Part shown: piece by piece, positions 1 through 5,576 of the stretch
Numbering within the stretch: position 1 is the first letter of the stretch
Layout of the letters: the number at the start of each line of letters is the position of its first letter
Assembly (NCBI GenBank): GCA_003978805.1
Contig: QNYI01000027.1
Coordinates: 1 to 6,000 of the forward strand
Direction: 5' to 3'
DNA length: 6,000 nt
From: Desulfurobacterium sp.
GTDB taxonomy: Bacteria; Aquificota; Aquificia; Desulfurobacteriales; Desulfurobacteriaceae
The notes under the pieces: generated by a model
The model's input: only the letters and a program-made list of their open reading frames with translations
The model's database searches: none
Told to the model about the DNA's origin: nothing
Translations under genes and position numbers: made by a program

Positions 1-367
1 CGTTGAGGATGCAAAGAAGAACCTCATAAAGGTTCCCGTTGTAGATGGAACTATTCCCTTTGAGGTTCAGGCAAAGTTTGGAGCTTCAAAGATAATTATG
101 AGACCGGCCGCTCCCGGTACGGGAGTTATTGCGTCTGCTCCTGTTCGTGCCGTCCTTGAGTCTGCCGGGGTAACCGACGTTCTTACAAAAGTTATCGGTT
201 CTACCAACCCCCACACCGTTGTAAGGGCTGTTATGAAAGCCCTTGAACAGCTCAAGACGCCTGAAGAGTTCGCAAGGCTCCGCGGTGTTCCCGTTGAGGA
301 GCTCCGCAAGCGCTGGAAACTCCCCGGCAGGAAAGTGACGAAAGAAGGTGAAATCATCAGGAGGTAA
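1..367 (+). CDS. rpsE: 30S ribosomal protein S5, C-terminal part (5' end outside window)
   Basis: S5 of the small ribosomal subunit acts in decoding accuracy and lies at the mRNA entry site with S3 and S4. The first whole codon begins at base 2 and 121 residues are visible before the TAA stop. The core matches the C-terminal half of bacterial S5: an RPAAPGTG loop, then [10 protein letters not shown], then the [11 protein letters not shown] motif that packs in the S5 beta-alpha fold. The N-terminal double-stranded RNA-binding domain lies upstream of the window. After the segment aligning with the E. coli end (VEEILGK, here VEELRKR) the protein runs on for about 17 residues with a basic [12 protein letters not shown] tail, so it is longer at the C-terminus than E. 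coli S5. The rpmD Shine-Dalgarno overlaps its stop codon. The identity is secure from sequence and from gene order before rpmD. Confidence 0.97.
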   Translation, partial: VEDAKKNLIKVPVVDGTIPFEVQAKFGASKIIMRPAAPGTGVIASAPVRAVLESAGVTDVLTKVIGSTNPHTVVRAVMKALEQLKTPEEFARLRGVPVEELRKRWKLPGRKVTKEGEIIRR

Positions 368-369
368 AG

Positions 370-555
370 ATGGCCAAGGTTAAGATAACTCTCATTAGGG
401 GACTTGCCGGAAAGAGTAAGAGGAAGAGGGCAACCCTTGAAGCCCTCGGTCTTCACAAGAGGGGGGCTACTACCGTTAAAGAGCTTAACCCTGCTATACA
501 AGGTATGATAGAGAAGGTAAAAGAGCTTGTAAAAGTAGAACCTGTGGAGGAGTAA
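370..555 (+). CDS. rpmD: 50S ribosomal protein L30
   Basis: This is a small large-subunit protein of 61 residues, the normal bacterial length (about 59-61). It shows the L30 pattern: a first beta strand [12 protein letters not shown], then the basic [12 protein letters not shown] segment, and the [19 protein letters not shown]-terminus seen across bacterial L30 proteins. The ATG at 370 is two bases after the rpsE stop. It is preceded by AGGAGGT at 359-365, so the start is well supported and translation is probably coupled to rpsE. The place between rpsE and rplO is the standard spc order. L30 is missing in some bacterial lineages, so its presence is a small taxonomic clue. Confidence 0.97.
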   Translation: MAKVKITLIRGLAGKSKRKRATLEALGLHKRGATTVKELNPAIQGMIEKVKELVKVEPVEE

Positions 556-556
556 A

Positions 557-1015
557 ATGGAGCTCAGGTTAGATAACTTAAGACCAAACCCCGGCGCTGT
601 AAGGGAGAAGAAGAGAGTAGGTAGAGGTCACGGTTCCGGTCACGGTAAGACTTCCGGAAGGGGTCAGAAAGGACAGAAGGCAAGGTCTGGATGGAAGGGT
701 GGAACGAGGCCCGGGTTTGAAGGTGGACAGACCCCTCTCTATATGAGGTTCCCCAAGAGGGGATTCTCAAACGCTCCGTTTAAGAAGGAGTATGCCATCG
801 TTAACGTTAAGGATTTAGAGGAGAGGTTTGAGGACGGTGCCGTTATTACCCCTGAAGTTTTAAGGGAAGTTGGGCTTGTTAAGAAGAAGCTTCCTGTGAA
901 AATCTTGGGGGACGGTGAAGTTACTAAGAAGTTCACGGTTAAAGCTCATAAGTTCTCTGCTTCTGCCAAGGCCAAGATTGAGGCTGCCGGGGGCACCTGC
1001 GAGGAGATAGAATGA
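557..1015 (+). CDS. rplO: 50S ribosomal protein L15
   Basis: L15 is an assembly protein of the large subunit whose long basic N-terminal extension threads into 23S rRNA. The 152 residues include that glycine- and arginine-rich arm (residues 20-60, with [18 protein letters not shown] and then GGQTPL) followed by the RFPKRGF motif at 64-70. The C-terminal globular domain carries the L15 signature around residues 114-146 ([20 protein letters not shown], then IEAAGG). The length is close to the family norm of about 145-150. The ATG at 557 lies one base after the rpmD stop and is preceded by GGAGGAG at 546-552. The stop TGA shares bases with the secY start (ATGA at 1012-1015), pointing to coupled translation. 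Confidence 0.98.
   Translation: MELRLDNLRPNPGAVREKKRVGRGHGSGHGKTSGRGQKGQKARSGWKGGTRPGFEGGQTPLYMRFPKRGFSNAPFKKEYAIVNVKDLEERFEDGAVITPEVLREVGLVKKKLPVKILGDGEVTKKFTVKAHKFSASAKAKIEAAGGTCEEIE
1002..1006 (+). promoter_or_regulatory. Shine-Dalgarno site for secY inside rplO
   Basis: AGGAG lies five bases before the secY ATG and inside the last codons of rplO. It supports the ATGA-overlapping start rather than a later methionine. Ribosomes finishing L15 would end on top of this site, as expected for translational coupling. Confidence 0.75.
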
Positions 1016-2346
1016 ACCTTTCTAAAATCTTCGCCAACGTAACGGAGGTTCCGGAACTTAGGAGACGTTTCATATTCACAATGTTGCTCCTAGCCGTTTA
1101 CAGGCTGGGAGCTCACATTCCTACCCCCGGAATAGACGTCTTAGCCCTTTCTGAGTTCTTTAAAAAGGCTCAAGGGACAGTTTTCGGCTTTATGGACGTC
1201 TTCTCCGGAGGAGCTCTGAGTAAGCTGACGATATTTGCCCTCGGTGTTATGCCCTACATTAGCTCTTCCATTATCATGCAGCTTTTAACCGTAGCCATTC
1301 CCTCCATTGAAAAGCTTGCAAAAGAAGAGGGAGAGTACGGAAGGAGGAAGATTAACCAGTATACCCGTTACGGAGCAGTCCTCTTAGCCTTTATACAGGC
1401 CTTAGGTATTGCCATCGGACTTCAAACAATGAAGAGCCCGACGGGAGTGTCTGTTGTTCCAAATCCCGGTTTCACCTTTATCTTCGTTTGCGTTACCTGC
1501 CTTACTGCCGGTGCAACTTTCCTGATGTGGCTCGGAGAGAAGATAACGGAGAGGGGAATCGGTAACGGCATGTCAATTCTCATTTTTGCTGGGATCGTTT
1601 CACGAATTCCCAACGCCGTCTTTACTATGTTCACAATGCTCAAAAACGGGGATATGACCCTTTTCAAGGCCATAGGTGTCATCGTAATCATCCTTGCTAT
1701 GATTGCAGCCATTGTCTACATACAGGAGGCTGAAAGGCGCGTTCCCCTCCACTACGCAAGGAGAATTATCGGCACTCTCTCCGTCGGGAGCTACTCAAGT
1801 TACCTTCCTATAAAGCTAAACCCTGCTGGCGTAATTCCGATTATCTTTGCAGCTTCCGTTTTAATGTTCCCTGCAACCGTTGTTAAGTTTATCCACCACC
1901 CGATTGCCCAGTCAATCTACGACTTTTTACAGCCGGGGAGCACCGTTTACCTGCTTGTTTACGGAGCTCTCATCTTCTTCTTTACCTACTTCTACACTGC
2001 CGTTATCTTCAACCCTGAGGAAATTGCCGAAAACTTAAACAAGCACGGTGGGTTTATCCCCGGTGTGAGAGCTGGAAGCGATACGGCTAAGTACCTTGAC
2101 AGGATTGTTTCAAGGTTAACGTTTGCAGGAGCAGTCTTTTTAACCCTCGTGGCCATTATTCCCCTAATCATTACCCGAAAAATGCAGCTACCCTTTTACT
2201 TTGGAGGAACTGCAATCCTCATCGTTGTAGGTGTAGCCCTTGATACGCTTAGGAGGATGGAGGCCTACGCCCTGACCCTTTCCTATGAAGGGTTCTTGGG
2301 AAGGCGCAGGCGTAGGATGAAACTCGGCGCTGGAGGTGCGAAGTGA
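1012..2346 (+). CDS. secY: Preprotein translocase channel subunit SecY
   Basis: SecY forms the protein-conducting channel of the inner membrane with SecE and SecG, fed by SecA or by translating ribosomes. The 444 residues fit the family (about 430-445) and contain ten hydrophobic spans, roughly at 20-40, 75-95, 118-138, 153-174, 186-207, 219-237, 268-293, 312-333, 371-390 and 394-411. Visible signatures are the plug and TM2 segment [20 protein letters not shown] (64-83), the cytosolic [14 protein letters not shown] (175-188), [12 protein letters not shown] (240-251) before TM7, [12 protein letters not shown] (269-280), and the [19 protein letters not shown] loop (333-351) that contacts SecA and the ribosome. 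The C-terminal tail is strongly basic, with five arginines at 431-435, consistent with a cytosolic end. The start overlaps the rplO stop and the stop overlaps the adk start. The product is embedded in a ribosomal protein operon, as in most bacteria. Confidence 0.98.
   Translation: MNLSKIFANVTEVPELRRRFIFTMLLLAVYRLGAHIPTPGIDVLALSEFFKKAQGTVFGFMDVFSGGALSKLTIFALGVMPYISSSIIMQLLTVAIPSIEKLAKEEGEYGRRKINQYTRYGAVLLAFIQALGIAIGLQTMKSPTGVSVVPNPGFTFIFVCVTCLTAGATFLMWLGEKITERGIGNGMSILIFAGIVSRIPNAVFTMFTMLKNGDMTLFKAIGVIVIILAMIAAIVYIQEAERRVPLHYARRIIGTLSVGSYSSYLPIKLNPAGVIPIIFAASVLMFPATVVKFIHHPIAQSIYDFLQPGSTVYLLVYGALIFFFTYFYTAVIFNPEEIAENLNKHGGFIPGVRAGSDTAKYLDRIVSRLTFAGAVFLTLVAIIPLIITRKMQLPFYFGGTAILIVVGVALDTLRRMEAYALTLSYEGFLGRRRRRMKLGAGGAK
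2332..2338 (+). promoter_or_regulatory. Shine-Dalgarno site for adk (supports GTG start)
   Basis: GGAGGTG sits within the last secY codons with six bases between its GGAGG core and the GTG at 2343. This spacing supports the GTG start. The reading then begins [10 protein letters not shown], which is where adenylate kinases normally begin. GTG and the secY stop share bases as GTGA. Confidence 0.8.
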
Positions 2347-2906
2347 TAAAGGTCGTTTTCTTGGGGCCCCCCGGAGCAGGAAAAGGGACACAGGCAGTCA
2401 GGATAGCCGAAAAGTACAACGTTCCCCATATATCAACGGGAGATATCCTGAGGGCGGCAGTTAGAGAGGGAACGGAACTCGGGAAGCTTGCAAAGTCTTA
2501 CATGGACAGGGGAGAGCTGGTTCCCGATGAGGTGATTATCGGGATCATCAGGGAGAGGCTTTCCCGGCCGGACGTAAAGGAGAGAGGATTTATCCTTGAC
2601 GGGTTCCCGAGGACGATAGCTCAGGCCGAAGCCCTTGACGAACTACTTGCGGAGCTCTCCCTCCCCCTTGATAAGGTTATCTACCTCAACGTTGACGATG
2701 AGGAGATAGTTAAGAGGCTCTTAGCCCGCGGAAGGGCTGACGATAGAGAGGACGTTATAAGGAACAGGCTTAAAGTTTACAGGGAGCAGACCGCTCCCCT
2801 CGTTGACTACTACGCTGAAAAAGGTCTCCTTGTAGAGGTTTACGGCGTTGGAGAGATTGAAGAGATTACAAAGAAAATTGAGGAGAGTTTAGGCCTAAAT
2901 GGTTAA
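2343..2906 (+). CDS. adk: Adenylate kinase, short-LID form
   Basis: This cytosolic enzyme catalyses ATP + AMP to 2 ADP and balances adenine nucleotide pools. The 187 residues begin with the P-loop GPPGAGKGT (8-16). The AMP-binding region follows with STGDILR (31-37) and the hallmark DGFPRT (86-91). The LID region is LLARGRADDREDVIRNRL (126-143), followed by the TAPLVDYY segment (150-157). In long-form kinases such as E. coli Adk (214 residues) the LID is an insert of roughly 30-40 residues, sometimes with four zinc-binding cysteines. Here it is a short loop and the protein has no cysteine. It therefore belongs with the short type also found in actinobacteria, cyanobacteria and cytosolic eukaryotic AK1. 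The arginines 129, 131 and 135 are candidates for phosphate contacts (inference). It starts with GTG overlapping the secY stop, and its last eight bases overlap map. Confidence 0.97.
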   Translation: MIKVVFLGPPGAGKGTQAVRIAEKYNVPHISTGDILRAAVREGTELGKLAKSYMDRGELVPDEVIIGIIRERLSRPDVKERGFILDGFPRTIAQAEALDELLAELSLPLDKVIYLNVDDEEIVKRLLARGRADDREDVIRNRLKVYREQTAPLVDYYAEKGLLVEVYGVGEIEEITKKIEESLGLNG

Positions 2907-3681
2907 GACTGCAAGGAAAACTAAACACGGCATTATCCTTAAAACTCCGGATGAAATAGCAAAGCTTAGGACTGCAGCTGCTACGACGATGGAGATACTC
3001 TTAAAAATTGCAGAGCAGGTAGCTCCGGGGATGACGGCGCTTGATATAGACAAGCTTGCAAGGAGCTACTGTAAGGATTACGGCGTGAAACCTGCATTTC
3101 TCGGTTACGGAGGTTTCCCGGGAGCTATCTGCGTCTCCGTTAACGAAGAGGTTGTTCACGGCCTTCCGACGAAGAACAAGGTGTTCAGGGAAGGGGATAT
3201 CGTAAGCCTTGACTTTGGAGCGATAGTTGACGGCTGGATAGGTGACGTTGCCGTAACTGTGCCGGTAGGCAAAGTTTCTGAAAGGGCTAAAAGACTCATA
3301 GATGTTACCAGAGAGTCCCTTTACAGAGGTATAGAGGCGGCTAAGGCAGGTGGAAAACTTATAGACATTTCAAGGGCTATTCAGCGGTATGTAGAGTCCC
3401 ACGGCTTTAACGTAACCAGAGGTTACGCAGGGCACGGTATAGGCCGTTCCCTCCACGAGGAGCCCCAGATTACAAACTACGTCTATAAAGGGTATCCCGA
3501 TATAACTTTGGAGCCGGGGATGACCTTTGCGATTGAGCCGATGGTAAACGAGGGAACGGGGAAGGTAAAGGTAAAGAGGGACAGGTGGACTGTGGTTACA
3601 AAGGACGGTAAGCTCTCGGCTCACTTTGAACACGATGTTGCTATCACGGAAGAAGGGACTATAATTATGTCCGCAATTTAA
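2899..3681 (+). CDS. map: Methionine aminopeptidase, type I
   Basis: This enzyme removes the initiator methionine from nascent proteins after deformylation and acts near the ribosome exit tunnel. The 260 residues show the full pita-bread metallopeptidase pattern. The five metal ligands are Asp105 (SLDFGA), Asp116 (IGDVAVT), His179 (GHGIGR), Glu213 (AIEPMVN) and Glu244 (HFEHDV). The substrate-site histidines are His87 (VVHGLP) and His186 (LHEEPQ). There is no long insert or N-terminal domain, so it is type I. The ATG at 2899 overlaps the end of adk by eight bases. It gives about eight residues more (rich in Lys/Arg/Thr) before the usual IILKTPDEI beginning, and there is no in-frame ATG, GTG or TTG between, so this start is preferred. 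Its ribosome site, AGGAGAG at 2881-2887, is eleven bases from the ATG, weaker than for its neighbours. That fits re-initiation after adk. Confidence 0.97.
   Translation: MVKTARKTKHGIILKTPDEIAKLRTAAATTMEILLKIAEQVAPGMTALDIDKLARSYCKDYGVKPAFLGYGGFPGAICVSVNEEVVHGLPTKNKVFREGDIVSLDFGAIVDGWIGDVAVTVPVGKVSERAKRLIDVTRESLYRGIEAAKAGGKLIDISRAIQRYVESHGFNVTRGYAGHGIGRSLHEEPQITNYVYKGYPDITLEPGMTFAIEPMVNEGTGKVKVKRDRWTVVTKDGKLSAHFEHDVAITEEGTIIMSAI
3638..3665 (+). promoter_or_regulatory. Possible internal promoter before infA
   Basis: A perfect TATAAT (3660-3665) lies sixteen bases after TTGCTA (3638-3643, four of six matches to the TTGACA consensus). Transcription would begin around 3672, at the very end of map, and would serve infA, rpmJ and the alpha-operon genes downstream. 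The site is inside coding sequence and there is no extended -10 element, so it may be chance. No other candidate in the spacers looked better. Confidence 0.3.
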
Positions 3682-3712
3682 ACCTTATGTTCTGTCAGGG
3701 GTAAAAGGAAGG

Positions 3713-3931
3713 ATGGCAAAGGAGAAAGGTATTCAGGTAGAAGGAAAGGTAGTAGAGGCACTCCCCAACGCCTACTTTAAGGTAGAACTTGACAACGGTC
3801 ATCAAGTCCTTGCCCACGCCTCGGGGAAAATGAGGGTTCACTTCATCAGGATTTTACCCGGGGACCGTGTAGTTGTTGAGCTGAGCCCTTACGATTTAAC
3901 GAGGGGAAGGATTATCTACAGGAAAGGTTAA
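3713..3931 (+). CDS. infA: Translation initiation factor IF-1
   Basis: IF-1 is a 72-residue OB-fold protein that blocks the A site of the 30S subunit during initiation and aids IF-2 and IF-3. The length is exactly the family standard. Diagnostic segments are [22 protein letters not shown] (9-30), AHASGKMR (34-41), [19 protein letters not shown] (44-62) and the terminal GRIIYRKG. The position after SGKMR reads VHF where E. coli has KNY. The ATG at 3713 is 31 bases after map. AGGGGT at 3697-3702, ten bases from the ATG, may be its ribosome site; the GGAAGG immediately before ATG is too close. Placement between map and rpmJ is the common order in many bacterial phyla, whereas E. coli has infA elsewhere. 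Confidence 0.98.
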   Translation: MAKEKGIQVEGKVVEALPNAYFKVELDNGHQVLAHASGKMRVHFIRILPGDRVVVELSPYDLTRGRIIYRKG

Positions 3932-3934
3932 CCG

Positions 3935-3983
3935 TCCCTTTACATACCGCGGCTGTGTGGCACAAAGCTAAACTACTGAGGGA
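3935..3983 (+). promoter_or_regulatory. Possible structured leader before rpmJ
   Basis: This lies in the longest spacer of the window (3932-3994, 63 bases). A local hairpin can form with GC(3952-3953)/GC(3967-3968) and TGTG(3954-3957)/CACA(3961-3964), with a three-base loop and a two-base bulge at 3965-3966. Outside it, TCCCT (3935-3939) can pair with AGGGA (3979-3983), which is part of the purine-rich ribosome site of rpmJ. Such folding could hide that site. The pairings are short and were found by eye, so this is a candidate, not a demonstrated regulator. Confidence 0.22.
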
Positions 3984-3994
3984 GAGGTACGCAG

Positions 3995-4111
3995 ATGAAG
4001 GTAAGGCCGTCTGTAAAGAAGATTTGCCCTAAGTGCAAGATTATCAGGAGAAAGGGAGTAGTAAGGGTTATCTGTGAGAACCCCAAACACAAACAAAGAC
4101 AGGGTAAGTAA
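3995..4111 (+). CDS. rpmJ: 50S ribosomal protein L36, zinc-ribbon form
   Basis: L36 is the smallest large-subunit protein; it binds 23S rRNA in the late-assembling region near L16. The gene encodes 38 residues (bacterial norm 37-38) starting [15 protein letters not shown]. Cys11, Cys14, Cys27 and His32 form the CxxC...C....H zinc ribbon, so this is the zinc-binding (C+) paralogue. ATG at 3995 is preceded by a GAGGGAGAGGT stretch (3978-3988), with the AGAGGT part six bases from the start. It lies between infA and rpsM, the expected place. The reading frame is short enough to be missed by length-filtered gene callers, yet every diagnostic residue is present. The stop TAA shares its last base with the rpsM Shine-Dalgarno. 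Confidence 0.97.
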   Translation: MKVRPSVKKICPKCKIIRRKGVVRVICENPKHKQRQGK

Positions 4112-4116
4112 GGAGG
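4111..4116 (+). promoter_or_regulatory. Shine-Dalgarno site for rpsM (supports GTG start)
   Basis: AGGAGG, beginning on the last base of the rpmJ stop codon, lies six bases before the GTG at 4123. It fixes that GTG as the start, giving M-A-R-I-A-G-V-D, the canonical beginning of S13. The eleven-base spacer leaves no room for a separate leader. Confidence 0.85.
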
Positions 4117-4122
4117 CTAACG

Positions 4123-4503
4123 GTGGCGAGGATAGCAGGAGTTGACATTCCGGATAACAAAAAAGTTCCCTACTCTCTCGCTTATATCTACGGTATCGGA
4201 ATCAAGACCGGCTTTAAGATCTGCGAGAAGGCCGGGATTGACCCGGAGAAGAGGGTTAAGGACCTAAGTGAAGAGGAGATCGCAAAGATCAGGAGAATTA
4301 TTGAGACGGAGTATAAGGTTGAGGGTGAGCTCAGAAAAGAGATCGCTATGAACATTAAACGTCTCATTGAGATCGGGTGTTACAGGGGCGTTCGTCACAG
4401 GCTTGGCCTTCCCGTTAGAGGTCAGAGAACGAGAACAAACGCAAGGACGAGGAAGGGACCGAGGAAGACCGTTCCCGGTAAGAAGAAGGCAACTAAGAAG
4501 TAA
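4123..4503 (+). CDS. rpsM: 30S ribosomal protein S13
   Basis: S13 sits in the 30S head, contacts the 50S subunit through inter-subunit bridges, and reaches the P-site tRNA with its basic tail. The 126 residues begin [10 protein letters not shown] and continue through a helix-two-turn-helix segment. The conserved block EIGCYRG (83-89), [25 protein letters not shown] (91-115) and a lysine-rich end complete the family pattern; family members are usually 115-127 residues. Small departures are GIGIKTG at 24-30, where E. coli has GVGKTRS, and Leu94 where E. coli has Arg in RHRRGLP. It opens the alpha group (S13, S11, S4, RpoA), which here directly follows rpmJ. The GTG start is supported by the site at 4111-4116. 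Confidence 0.98.
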   Translation: MARIAGVDIPDNKKVPYSLAYIYGIGIKTGFKICEKAGIDPEKRVKDLSEEEIAKIRRIIETEYKVEGELRKEIAMNIKRLIEIGCYRGVRHRLGLPVRGQRTRTNARTRKGPRKTVPGKKKATKK

Positions 4504-4505
4504 TT

Positions 4506-4514
4506 AGAGGAGGT
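4506..4514 (+). promoter_or_regulatory. Shine-Dalgarno site that decides the rpsK start
   Basis: AGAGGAGGT carries a GAGGAGG core ending at 4513, six bases from the ATG at 4520. An upstream in-frame TTG at 4514 would touch the core directly and add two residues (M-F) that S11 proteins do not have. The ATG is therefore chosen. Confidence 0.85.
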
Positions 4515-4519
4515 TGTTT

Positions 4520-4912
4520 ATGGCAAGGGCCAAAAAAGGCGCTAAGAAGAGGCAGAAGAGGACTGTTCCCTTTGCGATAGCTCATATCCAGACAACGTTC
4601 AACAATACTATAGTTACCTTTACCGACAAGGACGGAAATACCCTCTGTTGGGAAAGCGGTGGAACAGTTGGATTTAAGGGAACGAGGAAGAGCACCCCTT
4701 ACGCCGCTCAGCTTGCAGCTACAAAGGCAGCCGAAAGGGCTATGAAGGAGTTCGGCGTAAGGGACGTTGAAATCAGGATTAAGGGGAACGGTGGCGGAAG
4801 GGAGACTGCCATTAAGGCTATTGCCGCTGCAGGTCTTAACGTGAAGGCCATTAAGGACGTTACTCCCATTCCCCACGATGGCTGTAGACCACCAAAAAGA
4901 AGAAGGGTGTAA
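4520..4912 (+). CDS. rpsK: 30S ribosomal protein S11
   Basis: S11 lies on the 30S platform beside S7 and S18, near the E-site mRNA. The 130 residues match the family length (about 129). Landmarks are [16 protein letters not shown] (21-36), [17 protein letters not shown] (51-67), the [15 protein letters not shown] loop (87-101; E. coli has KGPGPGRES) and the terminal [18 protein letters not shown] (113-130). Residue 120 is Asp (GAT at 4877-4879) where E. coli S11 has Asn119, the residue reported to be converted to isoaspartate. The start is the ATG at 4520, not the TTG six bases upstream. It follows rpsM by sixteen bases and precedes rpsD by twelve. Confidence 0.98.
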   Translation: MARAKKGAKKRQKRTVPFAIAHIQTTFNNTIVTFTDKDGNTLCWESGGTVGFKGTRKSTPYAAQLAATKAAERAMKEFGVRDVEIRIKGNGGGRETAIKAIAAAGLNVKAIKDVTPIPHDGCRPPKRRRV

Positions 4913-4924
4913 CGGAGGTAGTAG

Positions 4925-5551
4925 ATGGGAAGGTATACGGGACCAAAGTGGCGTATTGCCAGACGACTCGGTGTTAACATATACGTTGGAGAAGAGAAGA
5001 CCCTTAAGGGTAAGTCCATCCTTGACAGGAGACCTTATCCTCCGGGCCAGCACGGCCGTACAAGACGTAAGCTCTCCTACTACGCCCGTCAACTTATGGA
5101 GAAGCAAAAAGTTAAGTACTACTACGGCGTAAGGGAGAGGCAGTTCAGGCGCTTTTACGAGATGGCCGAGCGTATGAAGGGGCAGACCGGTGAAAACCTC
5201 CTCAAGCTCCTTGAGAGCAGGCTTGACAACGTTGTTTACAGGCTCGGCTTCGGTAAGTCCCACAGGCACGCAAGACAGCTTGTCGTTCACGGCCACATCC
5301 TTGTTAACGGGAAGAAGGTTGACAGACCTTCTTACCTTGTAAAGCCGGGAGACGTTATTGAAGTTAAGGAGAAGAGCAGGGATATTCCTCAGATTAAGGA
5401 AGGGATGGAGCTTGCTCAGAAGAGGGGAATCCCTTCTTGGCTTGAGCTTGACCCTGAGAACTTTAAGGGTATTGTAAAGGCAGAGCCTACAAGGGAAGAG
5501 ATTGAGATTCCTATTGAGGAACACCTCATCGTTGAGCTCTACTCCAAGTAA
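4925..5551 (+). CDS. rpsD: 30S ribosomal protein S4, cysteine-free form
   Basis: S4 is a primary 16S rRNA-binding protein that nucleates assembly of the 30S body, affects decoding accuracy, and in E. coli represses the alpha operon. The 208 residues show [10 protein letters not shown] at the start, PPGQHG (39-44), [20 protein letters not shown] (59-78), [22 protein letters not shown] (89-110), and the S4 RNA-binding fold to about residue 152 with [17 protein letters not shown] (116-132). The last ten residues, [10 protein letters not shown], are the same as in E. coli. The zinc-binding cysteines of the C+ type are absent from the N-terminus (KWRIARR), so this is the C- type. GGAGG at 4914-4918 lies six bases before the ATG. 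The gene ends in tandem in-frame stops, TAA then TAG (5549-5554). Confidence 0.98.
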   Translation: MGRYTGPKWRIARRLGVNIYVGEEKTLKGKSILDRRPYPPGQHGRTRRKLSYYARQLMEKQKVKYYYGVRERQFRRFYEMAERMKGQTGENLLKLLESRLDNVVYRLGFGKSHRHARQLVVHGHILVNGKKVDRPSYLVKPGDVIEVKEKSRDIPQIKEGMELAQKRGIPSWLELDPENFKGIVKAEPTREEIEIPIEEHLIVELYSK

Positions 5552-5566
5552 TAGTTAATTGTTTTC

Positions 5567-5571
5567 GGAGG
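5567..5571 (+). promoter_or_regulatory. Shine-Dalgarno site for rpoA
   Basis: GGAGG lies five bases before the ATG at 5577, inside the 25-base spacer after rpsD. It fixes the start of the partial rpoA frame, which has no stop codon inside the window. Confidence 0.85.
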
Positions 5572-5576
5572 AAATA

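Noticed and set aside
1422..1712. A 96-codon minus-strand frame opposite secY
   Set aside because: It is the antisense of SecY membrane-spanning segments, with no ribosome site or known domain.
3939..3974. TTTACA (five of six to a -35) with TAAACT as a possible promoter before rpmJ
   Set aside because: The spacing is 24 bases, too long for a standard sigma-70-type promoter, and nothing like a -10 lies at 16-18 bases.
3932..3994. Intrinsic terminator between infA and rpmJ
   Set aside because: The hairpin here has no following run of T and the downstream genes continue the same operon, so termination is unlikely.
3955..4032. A 25-codon frame starting with GTG in the infA-rpmJ spacer, reading [16 protein letters not shown] and ending inside rpmJ
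   Set aside because: It looks protein-like, but it overlaps the rpmJ start out of frame, has no ribosome site before the GTG, and matches no family I know. It is more likely chance readthrough of a purine-rich spacer.
4514..4519. Upstream TTG as the start of rpsK
   Set aside because: It would abut the Shine-Dalgarno core and add Met-Phe before the normal M-A-R-A-K start. The ATG at 4520 has ideal spacing.
4878..5132. An 84-codon plus-strand frame across the rpsK-rpsD junction
   Set aside because: It runs out of frame through the end of rpsK and the start of rpsD, and the product has no family resemblance.
4493..5524. A 343-codon open frame on the minus strand, opposite rpsM end, rpsK and rpsD
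   Set aside because: It is an antisense shadow of three certain ribosomal protein genes. Its product is low-complexity Leu/Ser/Pro/Arg-rich with no recognisable domain. The length is explained by the codon bias of the plus-strand genes.
5563..5574. TTTC-GGAG-GAAA mini-hairpin with the rpoA ribosome site in its loop
   Set aside because: Only four weak pairs; any T-rich stretch before GGAGGAAA would give this. It is not evidence of regulation.
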